Shown piece after piece: positions 1 to 8,171 of a stretch of 64,000 nucleotides of DNA. Origin of the DNA: Paenibacillus pabuli (lineage in GTDB: Bacteria > Bacillota > Bacilli > Paenibacillales > Paenibacillaceae); the NCBI RefSeq assembly GCF_023101145.1, contig NZ_CP073714.1:2976001-3040000 (forward strand). Reading direction: 5' to 3'. How positions within the stretch are numbered: the stretch's first letter is position 1; each line of letters begins with the position of its first letter. Position numbers and translations under genes: made by a program. The notes beneath the pieces were generated by a model. The model was given only the letters and a program-made list of their open reading frames with translations, did no database searches and was not told where the DNA came from.

Positions 1-1
1 G

Positions 2-1915
2 AAGCATTTTGAATTGATCGATCATGCGGACTACCAGTTGAAAGTGAAAGAAACATTGACGCTCAAACCCGATAACTTTACGATCCGTGTTCGTGCGCGC
101 GGGGGGCAGCCGGTCATGGCTGTTCCGGGCGTTGCTGTGGAGGAACCGACTCCAGTTGCCAAAAGACAAGAGCCAGATACAGCCAATGCCCATCACACCC
201 CGATGCTTGTCCTGTATGGATCCAATCTGGGGACTGCGGAAGGCATTGCGCGTGAGATCGCAGATACCGCTAGATACCAGGGATTCCGCAGCGAAGTGGC
301 TACTTTGGATGATCGTGTAGGCAAACTGCCCAATGAAGGCGCCGTCATCATTGTGAGTGCATCTTACAATGGTCAGCCACCTAGCAATGCTAAGGATTTC
401 GTCGAATGGATTGAACATGCGGATGCAGGGGAATTCCAAGGTGTTCGATTCTCCGTTCTCGGATGTGGGGACCACAACTGGGCCAGCACGTACCAGCGTA
501 TTCCGCGTTTGATTGATGCGCAGTTATCTTCCAAAGGAGCAGAACGGTTATCTCCCATCGGAGAAAGTGATGCCAGCGGGGACTTTGAGAAACAGGTTGG
601 AGACTGGACCGAGCAACTATGGCCGGATCTGGCACGAACACTGGGCCTCAAGTTGAACACAAGCTCAGGCAGCGAGCGCAGTTCCTTGTCCGTACAGTTT
701 GTCAGTGGACTCGCAGTAACGCCGCTCGCGGATACGTATGATGCACACGTTGCTGAAGTGCTTGAGAATCGGGAGCTTCACGATGCAGGCAGTGAACGAA
801 GCACACGTCATCTGGAGATTAAGCTGCCTGAAGGTGCAACGTATAAGGAAGGCGATCACCTGGGCATTTTACCGCAAAACCCGCCTGAGCTTGTAGAACG
901 AGTACTGAAGAGATATGGATTCACAGGTACGGAACATCTGGTTCTGGATGCATCCGGTCGCAGCGCAGCTCATTTGCCATTGCACCAACCGGTTAATCTG
1001 GTCGATCTGCTCAGTCACAGTGTGGAGCTTCAGGAAGCGGCAACTCGGGCCCAACTGAGGGAACTCGCGGCGTACACGGTATGTCCACCCCATAAGAAGG
1101 AGCTCGAAGCGCTACTTGATGAGTCTGTATACATGGAAGAAGTACGTAAGAAACGTATATCCATGCTGGATTATTTGGTGAAATACGAAGCATGTGAGCT
1201 GCCTTTCGGACGGTTTTTGGAACTGCTGCCTTCCCTGAAAGCCCGATATTATTCAATCTCCAGCTCACCGCGAGTGCAGCCTGAGCAGGCCAGCATAACC
1301 GTCAGCGTAGTGCGGGCTCCAGCGTGGAGTGGTCAGGGAGAATATAAAGGCATAGCGTCCAACTATCTGGCGAACCTGAAGCCTGGTGAAGAGGTAGTCA
1401 TGTTCATACGCACGCCTGAGTCCGGGTTCGAGCTGCCAGAAAGTGCAGAGGCTCCAGTTATTATGGTTGGGCCGGGGACGGGCGTAGCCCCATTCCGTGG
1501 TTTCCTGCAGGCAAGACGTGTACTGAAGGAAGAGGGTCAGCAGGTTGGCGAGGCCCATCTGTATTTTGGATGCCGCAACCCTGAACATGATTATTTATAT
1601 AAAAATGAACTCGAAACAGCCGAACAAGAGGGTCTTGTCCAGCTTCATACCGCTTTCTCCCGTGTGGACGGGGAAGAGAAATGTTACGTGCAGCATCTGA
1701 TGAGAGATGATGCACACCAATTGATTCCTCTGCTGGAACAGGGTGGACATCTATATGTTTGCGGCGATGGCAGCAAGATGGCACCTGATGTTGAAGCAAC
1801 ACTTAAGAAAGCTTACGCTGATGTCAGCGGTAACTCGACGGAGCAAGCCGATGCGTGGTTAGAACGTTTGCAGCAGGAAGGTCGTTATGCCAAAGATGTG
1901 TGGACAGGTATCTGA
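2..1915 (+). CDS. CYP102 (P450 BM3-like) fusion, reductase half; 5' end outside window
   Basis: The frame is open to the left edge. Its first visible residues (KHFELIDHADYQLKVKETLT) match the tail of a BM3-type P450 heme domain, so the internal TTG at 14 is not a real start. Counting from that TTG, a flavodoxin-like FMN domain begins near residue 62 (YGSNLGTAEG), the FAD-binding motif RYYSISSSP follows, then the NADPH-binding motif GPGTGVAPFRGF and the usual C-terminal end DVWTGI. Known family members are self-sufficient cytosolic monooxygenases that hydroxylate fatty acids, passing electrons from NADPH through FAD and FMN to the heme. The heme domain and its Cys ligand lie outside the window, so substrate range cannot be judged. 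A terminator follows directly. Confidence 0.93.
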   Translation, partial: KHFELIDHADYQLKVKETLTLKPDNFTIRVRARGGQPVMAVPGVAVEEPTPVAKRQEPDTANAHHTPMLVLYGSNLGTAEGIAREIADTARYQGFRSEVATLDDRVGKLPNEGAVIIVSASYNGQPPSNAKDFVEWIEHADAGEFQGVRFSVLGCGDHNWASTYQRIPRLIDAQLSSKGAERLSPIGESDASGDFEKQVGDWTEQLWPDLARTLGLKLNTSSGSERSSLSVQFVSGLAVTPLADTYDAHVAEVLENRELHDAGSERSTRHLEIKLPEGATYKEGDHLGILPQNPPELVERVLKRYGFTGTEHLVLDASGRSAAHLPLHQPVNLVDLLSHSVELQEAATRAQLRELAAYTVCPPHKKELEALLDESVYMEEVRKKRISMLDYLVKYEACELPFGRFLELLPSLKARYYSISSSPRVQPEQASITVSVVRAPAWSGQGEYKGIASNYLANLKPGEEVVMFIRTPESGFELPESAEAPVIMVGPGTGVAPFRGFLQARRVLKEEGQQVGEAHLYFGCRNPEHDYLYKNELETAEQEGLVQLHTAFSRVDGEEKCYVQHLMRDDAHQLIPLLEQGGHLYVCGDGSKMAPDVEATLKKAYADVSGNSTEQADAWLERLQQEGRYAKDVWTGI

Positions 1916-1954
1916 GTGATACGATCCTGATTTCAATAATGGATAGGCATCTGC

Positions 1955-1993
1955 GCGGTGAGACACAGAAGGGTTCTGTGCTCACCGCTTTTG
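1955..1993 (+). terminator. Rho-independent terminator after the CYP102 gene
   Basis: GCGGTGAG, a one-base bulge and CACAGAA pair with TTCTGTG and CTCACCGC around a three-base loop. A short T tract follows. Confidence 0.8.
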
Positions 1994-2153
1994 GCTATGG
2001 CACAATATCCGAGCAGACTTATGCACCTTTGAGTTATACTAGGGAAGAGAAATATGCATATCATGACATGGGATAGATCCAGGGTATGGATGGTTTCTCT
2101 AATCGAGCGATTGCAGGCACAGACAGATATGAATTCAGTGATGTCTGGTCTCG

Positions 2154-2552
2154 TTATTTTTTCTTTTTATTCGTTGGGCGATAGATCGATTCGACCTGGG
2201 TTAGCGGAAAGAGAATACGTGAGCTGAATTTACCTTTTCCCTGCAGTTCAATGTAATCCATACCTACCCCGACAAGTCGAATATTGTTAAAGGCGTTTCT
2301 GGATGGGAATACCGTCCGGATGCCTACCCGTATGCCTCGCCGTGCTCGTGGTACATCAAATACACGAATGGAAAACAGACTGAGTGGAATAAATAACTGC
2401 CGATTGACTTTGATGAAATTGCGCGGATATACTTTGCTAATGATTCCAGGTTCCAGACCGGACAATGGAGCATTCAGTTCTGCCAGATGTCCCTGGACCT
2501 CGGCCAGACGCTGCTGAAGTGTTTTTCCTGTATGAAGTTGGTGCCAATTCAT
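2154..2552 (-). CDS. Hypothetical protein, 132 aa
   Basis: I do not recognise this protein. A GGAGG stands seven bases before the ATG at 2552, so translation should begin MNWHQLHTGK rather than at the ATG seven codons upstream. It has no signal peptide or membrane segment. The N-terminal 30 residues look helical, the middle is rich in beta-prone and arginine-containing stretches (SIRVFDVPRARRGIRVG), and the C terminus is a basic tail (NKKKK). It stands alone, convergent with the CYP102 gene. The clean ribosome binding site and the lack of any competing frame support a real gene; function is unknown. Confidence 0.6.
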   Translation of the reverse strand: MNWHQLHTGKTLQQRLAEVQGHLAELNAPLSGLEPGIISKVYPRNFIKVNRQLFIPLSLFSIRVFDVPRARRGIRVGIRTVFPSRNAFNNIRLVGVGMDYIELQGKGKFSSRILFPLTQVESIYRPTNKKKK

Positions 2553-2672
2553 AAGCAATCCTCCGTTCGCCATTTATACCTACTATATGAGTGGACGAGG
2601 GCGAAAGGTGAGCAAATTGGCGCCCATGTTACTCATGATAAGGTACAACTTAAGATATAGGGAGTGATTCAA

Positions 2673-3017
2673 ATGAACGTGGAAATGTATAAAGACCTCA
2701 TTCGCGATGAACGTGGCAACTATTATATTGCGGTACAGATGGAGGGTAATGAGCTTACGCTCGTTAACGCATTTGTTGAAGCATCGTTTACACCGGAACT
2801 GATTTATAATGAAGATTTTCGGAATAAACATAAAGAAATGGAAGGCGGCTTTGTGGGCAAAATCGCAATGGACCTTCTTCGGCATGACGTGGTCATGGGT
2901 TTGAAACAAATCGACCGCAAGCTGCTGGAACTGTCTGAAGTCGAACAGAAGTACATGGTGAACTATATCGATACGATTGAGTTCTATCGCCACCCTGCGT
3001 GGGAGCGAAAAGCCTAA
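2673..3017 (+). CDS. Hypothetical cytosolic protein, 114 aa
   Basis: I do not recognise the family. GGAGTG at 2661-2666 is well placed for the ATG at 2673 and overlaps the alternative GTG at 2664, so ATG 2673 is preferred. The protein is acidic and has no signal or membrane segment. It contains the stretches MYKDLIRDERGNYYIAVQ and LSEVEQKYMVNYIDTIEFY. It is a single-gene unit that ends before a strong bidirectional terminator. It faces away from the minus-strand gene at 2154-2552 and converges on the glycoside hydrolase gene. Confidence 0.62.
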   Translation: MNVEMYKDLIRDERGNYYIAVQMEGNELTLVNAFVEASFTPELIYNEDFRNKHKEMEGGFVGKIAMDLLRHDVVMGLKQIDRKLLELSEVEQKYMVNYIDTIEFYRHPAWERKA

Positions 3018-3108
3018 GAAAAGGTTGGCTTTCTCGTATAAATAAAGGGAGTCTTCGAAATTAACTTCTCTTCATCCGTCGTGGACAGCCCATACGGTAT
3101 TAAATTGT

Positions 3109-3153
3109 AAAAGCGCAAGTGCAGGGGATTTCCTCCTGCTACTTGCGCTTTTG
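3109..3153. terminator. Bidirectional terminator between convergent genes
   Basis: AAAAGCGCAAGT pairs perfectly with ACTTGCGCTTTT around an inner GCAGG/CCTGC stem. Flanking A and T runs let it serve both the small plus-strand gene and the minus-strand carbohydrate operon. Confidence 0.88.
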
Positions 3154-3221
3154 GTGTTGCAACTCTATATCGGCAAATGGGCCTGATTAATGCTCCTGTA
3201 GAAAAATACTTTTTTAACTCA

Positions 3222-4868
3222 CTAGCAATAAGAAGGAAAGATGATGCCAATATCTCGCTCTGTTATCAAGCTTTCGTCTGCATAGCGCTGCAGTTCATTT
3301 CCCTTAATCCGAAACGGAATGGACTTCCCTCGATAGATCAGTTCACTCTCAATCGTACGCACGCTCATTCCGATAATGCCTTCCAAATGTCCACTGTGAT
3401 CCGTAATGAACCGAATTCCTGTTGGCCCCTCTATAAGAACGTTGCTATCCTGATATACCGTTACCCGTTCTGGCGTATTCACCAATTCAAAATGCAGTCC
3501 ATTCACCGTGCGGCTGTACGCCGTATGACCAGCGACTTCTTCACCATGATCCATGTCGATGGGAAGAAGACCGGTAAACCACAGTTGGTCCGATCCAACC
3601 GGCATGATACCGCATAACCGCTCCACATAATCCAGCAGACATAGGATGGAGGGGGAGTAGGTTTCGGTAAAACCCTCCTCCCCGGTCCAGGGGCTTACAG
3701 CCTGCGCAAAGCGCTTTGCTTTGGAAAGGGACGACAAGATGGGTTGCAGTACCCAGGTCAATTCCACATAACGATGGTGATATTCAAATGCATGCGGTGC
3801 ACGGATTAGACTCAGAAAGTTGGATGCTCCACCCCAGCTGTTATAAGAGGAGAACGGGTCGAACCGAGGATCATCCATCGACATGGAGGTAAACGGGTAT
3901 TTGGCAAAAAACTTGCTGGTGTTCAGCAAATACCTGCGCAGCATGTGATCAAACAATTCACGGTCGCCCACCTCGCAGGCCATCACGCGCAGTAGCACAT
4001 CGGACTGTACCCTGACCCATTCGTCATTGCGATCCCGGTCGTAGAAGAACATATCCTCTTCGTCATAACAGTAGCGCATGAGACTTTCCAGACTGGCTTC
4101 AGCTTTTGCTTTCCAATCACCACCACACTCTCCAAGCTCCTCGGCCATACGGGACAAATACATACGCTGGCAATAGATATTGGCGGTCAAGTCCGGTGCC
4201 AAAAAGGGCAGAACCGGAGAGTCCGGATGGTAGGACGCAGCATCATTCATATAAGGTGTATCCGGGACATGCCAGAACCGTGGGGACAGATCATGTCCGG
4301 TATCAAAGGTGCTAAATGCCTCCACACAGCCGGTTCCTCGGGTATTGCGATACGTTGCAATCCACTCGTCGTATTGTACCATAGCCTTGTACATGGTCTT
4401 GAGGAAGGATCGCTTTTTGCCATGAAGCTGGTAGTGGTTCCATACGCTTCGTGCCAATGGTGTAACGAGCTGAATCTGGCGGTAGGATGGACCGTTCTCC
4501 GTTAGCTTATAAGGCAGCAACCCATCTTCTCTTTGGTGTCGGGCAAAAGCCAGGTAGGTCGTTTCCGATACGGAAGGAATCAGACGTGACAGCAGCTCCG
4601 CATTAATGGTACCGGTACTTTCCAGCCAGCAACCGAGATAGATGCCACCTTCCTGAAGAATGGGCTCACTGCCGTTCAGAGGCACAATGCAAGTGAGTAA
4701 CTTCTCCAATGCGGAATAATAAGTCGCTTCCAGTCGTCCGCCGGATGCCGCGAATCGAACACCCGACGCCTGCCATTCCTGTATTAACTTTTGATCTTCC
4801 GGTTTACCAGGCTGCACATGATCGTGGATCGAGATCTGACGCAGCTTGTTCAGCAGGGCTTCTGTCAT
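3222..4868 (-). CDS. MGH1-like (alpha/alpha)6-barrel glycoside hydrolase
   Basis: This 548-residue protein has the look of the MGH1/GH63-like six-hairpin glycosidases: repeated aromatic-rich helices and a central region with DTGHDLSPRFW, DAASYHPDSP and YNSWGGASNF. It has no signal peptide, so it should act in the cytosol on an imported oligosaccharide or glycoside. It is the last gene of the minus-strand sugar uptake locus, 23 bases after the binding-protein gene, which points to hydrolysis of the transported sugar. A good GGAGGT site precedes the ATG. The exact substrate and the catalytic acid and base cannot be assigned by eye. Confidence 0.75.
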   Translation of the reverse strand: MTEALLNKLRQISIHDHVQPGKPEDQKLIQEWQASGVRFAASGGRLEATYYSALEKLLTCIVPLNGSEPILQEGGIYLGCWLESTGTINAELLSRLIPSVSETTYLAFARHQREDGLLPYKLTENGPSYRQIQLVTPLARSVWNHYQLHGKKRSFLKTMYKAMVQYDEWIATYRNTRGTGCVEAFSTFDTGHDLSPRFWHVPDTPYMNDAASYHPDSPVLPFLAPDLTANIYCQRMYLSRMAEELGECGGDWKAKAEASLESLMRYCYDEEDMFFYDRDRNDEWVRVQSDVLLRVMACEVGDRELFDHMLRRYLLNTSKFFAKYPFTSMSMDDPRFDPFSSYNSWGGASNFLSLIRAPHAFEYHHRYVELTWVLQPILSSLSKAKRFAQAVSPWTGEEGFTETYSPSILCLLDYVERLCGIMPVGSDQLWFTGLLPIDMDHGEEVAGHTAYSRTVNGLHFELVNTPERVTVYQDSNVLIEGPTGIRFITDHSGHLEGIIGMSVRTIESELIYRGKSIPFRIKGNELQRYADESLITERDIGIIFPSYC

Positions 4869-4891
4869 GTCGACCTCCTTGTAACGGTTAT

Positions 4892-6208
4892 TTATTGATT
4901 GGATTCAAAAATTCGAACGGTGCCATTATAGAAGTCCGTCACAGCTTGCTCCACACTTTTTCGGCCAAAGCCGATTTCCTGGTTGGTTGTCTGGGCCAGC
5001 TTGGAGAATTCAGCGAACCCTGGAGGATTGTAGCTCACGTCAAAAGGCTCCGTTTTCGTAGCTTCAGATACAAAGCTGGTGTAATTATATACGATCTCTT
5101 CCACAGGTCCCGCCTCTTGCTGAAGCAAATTGCGGTTGGCTTCCGTAACAGGCACGCCGCGGTCGTTGCCGAGAATTTGGGCTGCGTCCGGATCATTAAT
5201 CCAGAAATCCATCAGGGTCGCGACTTCTTTTGCATGTTTGGTATTTGCATAACCGGACAACCCCTGACTGGATTCAAATACAACCCCAGTTCCTTTTGGC
5301 CCCCTTGGTACAGGTAGAAGAATTAACTTATCTTCCGTGAGACTCTGGAAAGCAGCCAGCTGATTCGAAGGAAGCAGGCTCATAGCCGCCTTGCCTGTAA
5401 TAAGCAAGGATTTACTCGTATCATCCGGTGGATTGGAAACCTGTAATTCAGGCGTGACCACACCTCCGGATTTGGAAGCCTGCTCCCAGTAAGTGAACCA
5501 TCCCAAAATGTCTTCTTTTGCAAATCCGAGCGTGCCATTTTTCATATCATATAGCTGTTTACCGCGTTGTTTCAAAGAGATGTCCATCCCGTCAACCGTG
5601 AAATTATAGGTTCCATAATAGCCCTTGCCGAGCTTGTCGGACAGCTCTTTGCTGATTGCAGCATAATCTTCCCAGGTCCAATCCGAAGCGGGCAAAGGAA
5701 CCCCCGCTTGATCGAAAAGCGCCTGATTAACGACAATGCCACGTGCATTGGCACCAGCGGAAATATGCTGCAGCTTTCCATCAAGACGTCCATACTCAAC
5801 CATGGTGGCATCCATGCCATCCAGATTCAGTTCCTTACCGACATAAGGGTCCAGGTTCAAAAGCACATCCTTCTTGGCGTAGTCAACCACATTACCCCCA
5901 AGGAAAAAAATATCCGGTGCCGTGCCTGATGCCAGCTGTGTATTCAACTTGTCAAAATATCCGGAGGAAGGCGCAAATTCACCTACAATTTTAATATTTG
6001 GATGTTTCTCCTGAAAAACCTTCAGGGCTTCATTCGTAATATCTGCCCGTTTCTGATCGCCCCACCACATCATGCGCAGTTCGACTTGGCCGTTCTCCTC
6101 GGTTACCGTTCCTTTCTGCTCATCAGCGCCGGTATGATCCGTTCCAGAGCAGGCAGTCACCAATAACAAGAGTGAAGTTATAACCGTGATCATTAATCGT
6201 TTGAACAT
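4892..6208 (-). CDS. Sugar ABC transporter substrate-binding lipoprotein (family 1)
   Basis: A 438-residue lipoprotein that should capture an oligosaccharide outside the membrane and deliver it to the two permeases encoded just upstream. The start is the ATG at 6208, with AGGGGG ahead of it. The N terminus is a lipoprotein signal (MFKRLMITVITSLLLLVTAC), with Cys20 as the lipidation site followed by a Ser/Asp/Thr-rich linker. The body is typical of family 1 sugar-binding proteins: QVELRMMWWGDQKRAD, an ITNEALKVFQEKHPNIKI segment, and FLGGNVVDYA. The upstream permease gene ends 80 bases away, so the gene is probably cotranscribed. No ATPase is encoded here; an MsmX-type shared ATPase is the usual solution. 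Confidence 0.93.
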   Translation of the reverse strand: MFKRLMITVITSLLLLVTACSGTDHTGADEQKGTVTEENGQVELRMMWWGDQKRADITNEALKVFQEKHPNIKIVGEFAPSSGYFDKLNTQLASGTAPDIFFLGGNVVDYAKKDVLLNLDPYVGKELNLDGMDATMVEYGRLDGKLQHISAGANARGIVVNQALFDQAGVPLPASDWTWEDYAAISKELSDKLGKGYYGTYNFTVDGMDISLKQRGKQLYDMKNGTLGFAKEDILGWFTYWEQASKSGGVVTPELQVSNPPDDTSKSLLITGKAAMSLLPSNQLAAFQSLTEDKLILLPVPRGPKGTGVVFESSQGLSGYANTKHAKEVATLMDFWINDPDAAQILGNDRGVPVTEANRNLLQQEAGPVEEIVYNYTSFVSEATKTEPFDVSYNPPGFAEFSKLAQTTNQEIGFGRKSVEQAVTDFYNGTVRIFESNQ

Positions 6209-6288
6209 GAGAAATCCCCCTGACGATGGATAATGAAAAACATAATATCTGTTGTACACTCGTTACGTCTGGACAGGTATTTTCGTAG

Positions 6289-7128
6289 TCACTTCAGTCC
6301 AGTTGTTGCAATGCCCTCTAGAAAATAACGCTGAAATACCAGAAAGATAATGGTCACAGGCAGCAGAGAAAGCGTGGACATGGCGAGCAGTGCACCCCAA
6401 TCCGATTGTCCCGATGGATCGAACAACGACCGAATCCCAAGCTGTACGGTAAACAGATCAATTTTGCTCAGGTAAATCATCTGGCTGAAGAAGTCATCCC
6501 AGCTCCAGATGAAGGTGAAGATCGCTGTTGTGATCAGTGCAGGAACGAGAAGAGGCACCACGATTCTGAAAAAAATCTGCGATTGCCCACAACCGTCAAT
6601 GGTTGCACTCTCGTCGAGCTCCCGTGGGATACCACGGATGAATTGAACCATCAGCAGAATAAAGAAGGAATCCTGTGCAAGCCACTTGGGCAGAATGAGC
6701 GGAAAATACGTATTAATCCAATGCAGCTCGTTATACAGAATGTACTGAGGTACCAGGGTTACATGGTAAGGGAGCATGATTGTGACCAGCATAATGCTGA
6801 ACCACAGGCCTTTGAACTTGAACTTCAACCTGGAAAAGGCGTAGGCTGCAAGGGAGCAAGAAATCACATTTCCCAACACACTCATGACGGAGATCAGCGC
6901 CGAGTTGCCAAAGAAGCGGCCAAACGACACACCTTGCAAACCTTTCCACCCATTCACAAAATGATCAAGCGTGAAGCTGGTTGGAATCAGGCTGCTACTC
7001 GTGAAGATGAGATGATTCGGTTTAAACGAACTGAGAATTAACCATAACACCGGATACAACATCAGCATACCGAAGAGGATAATGGCGGCATGCCTCCCGG
7101 CTTGAACCAAACGTCGCTTTAGTGGCAT
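6289..7128 (-). CDS. Carbohydrate ABC transporter permease, MalG type
   Basis: Inner-membrane subunit of the sugar importer, 279 residues from the ATG at 7128, which has GGGAGA in front; the longer frame upstream overlaps the previous gene and lacks a site. It begins MPLKRRLVQAGRHAAIILFG and shows six membrane segments. The cytoplasmic EAA loop that docks the ATPase is visible as ELDESATIDGCGQSQIFFRI. The C terminus ends in the usual LEGIATTGLK, as in MalG relatives. It starts five bases after the stop of the MalF-type gene, so the two are translationally close and should form a heterodimer. Confidence 0.93.
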   Translation of the reverse strand: MPLKRRLVQAGRHAAIILFGMLMLYPVLWLILSSFKPNHLIFTSSSLIPTSFTLDHFVNGWKGLQGVSFGRFFGNSALISVMSVLGNVISCSLAAYAFSRLKFKFKGLWFSIMLVTIMLPYHVTLVPQYILYNELHWINTYFPLILPKWLAQDSFFILLMVQFIRGIPRELDESATIDGCGQSQIFFRIVVPLLVPALITTAIFTFIWSWDDFFSQMIYLSKIDLFTVQLGIRSLFDPSGQSDWGALLAMSTLSLLPVTIIFLVFQRYFLEGIATTGLK

Positions 7129-7133
7129 GTGTA

Positions 7134-8051
7134 CTATCTCCCTTCCTGATTGTCGCCGTAGAATACCCAGAATTTCGAGGTGAGAAAGACGATTGCAGTG
7201 AATACCCCGATAATGACCAGCATGATCCAAGCTAGGGCAGAAGCATAACCCATATCAAAGAACGAGAAGCCTTTCAGATACAAATACAAGGTATAGAACA
7301 TCGTGGCGTCGAGCGGGCCTCCCCGTCCATCCCCGATCACATAAGCGGGTGTAAAGGCTTGAAACGAATTGATCATGCTCATGATCAGGTTGAAAAAAAT
7401 AACAGGCGAGAGCATCGGGAGTGTGATGCCGAAGAATTGGCGTAACTTTCCGGCCCCATCTACGTCCGAAGCTTCATATAAATCAGCTGGAATTTGCTTT
7501 AGGCCAGCCAGGAAAATAACCATGGCTGAACCAAATTGCCATACAGAGAGCGTGACGATCGTATAGACCACATAATCGGGATGGGCAATCCATGCGGGTC
7601 CGGTGATTCCGAACCAACTCAGAAACTGATTGACCAAACCACTTCCTTCGAAAATCTGACGCCAGACGATCGCAATAGCGACGCTGCCTCCCAATAGGGA
7701 AGGGATGTAATACACGGTCCGGTATAAGCCAAGTCCGCGAATCCCTTTGTTCAGCGCCATTGCCACCAGCAGGGCGAAGGCAAGTCTGAGCGGAACGGAT
7801 AGAAATACATAATAAAACGTTAGCCCCAAAGATCTGCGAAAGGTATCGTCTTCGGTAAAAATCTGGACATAGTTGCTGAGCCCCGTCCACGTGGGTGATG
7901 ATAACAAATTAAATTTCGTCAAGGACAGGTAGAGCGACGCAACCATCGGTCCAAGTGTCAGACAGAAAAGTCCGATGAGCCAGGGCAGCAGAAACAAATA
8001 GGCAGTCATATTCTGCTGGCCGTATAACGGCTTGGACAGCTTTTTCATCAT
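7134..8051 (-). CDS. Carbohydrate ABC transporter permease, MalF/UgpA type
   Basis: The first permease of the sugar importer, 305 residues with six predicted membrane helices. The first of these lies in the stretch AYLFLLPWLIGLFCLTLGPM. The EAA loop reads DLYEASDVDGAGKLRQFFGI. AGGGAGG precedes a double ATG (8051 and 8048); the first is used here, and the second is equally possible. It follows the YesN-type regulator with a 120-base gap that carries a perfect cre box, so it may have its own catabolite-repressed promoter as well as read-through from the regulator genes. Confidence 0.93.
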   Translation of the reverse strand: MMKKLSKPLYGQQNMTAYLFLLPWLIGLFCLTLGPMVASLYLSLTKFNLLSSPTWTGLSNYVQIFTEDDTFRRSLGLTFYYVFLSVPLRLAFALLVAMALNKGIRGLGLYRTVYYIPSLLGGSVAIAIVWRQIFEGSGLVNQFLSWFGITGPAWIAHPDYVVYTIVTLSVWQFGSAMVIFLAGLKQIPADLYEASDVDGAGKLRQFFGITLPMLSPVIFFNLIMSMINSFQAFTPAYVIGDGRGGPLDATMFYTLYLYLKGFSFFDMGYASALAWIMLVIIGVFTAIVFLTSKFWVFYGDNQEGR

Positions 8052-8097
8052 AGGCCTCCCTTCAGGAATGGATGTGAATTCGTGATCACCGCAATAT

Positions 8098-8111
8098 TGA
8101 ATCCGCTTACA
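8098..8111 (-). promoter_or_regulatory. Candidate CcpA cre box upstream of the sugar permease genes
   Basis: On the minus strand the site reads TGTAAGCGGATTCA, a full match to the Bacillus cre consensus TGNAANCGNWWNCA. It lies about 50 bases before the start of the first permease. Position and sequence suggest carbon catabolite repression of the transporter-hydrolase genes. Confidence 0.6.
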
Positions 8112-8171
8112 ATGTTTGCAGTGATTCTCTTGATGAGTTCATCATACCGGGGAGGAGGAGAAGCCGGAATC

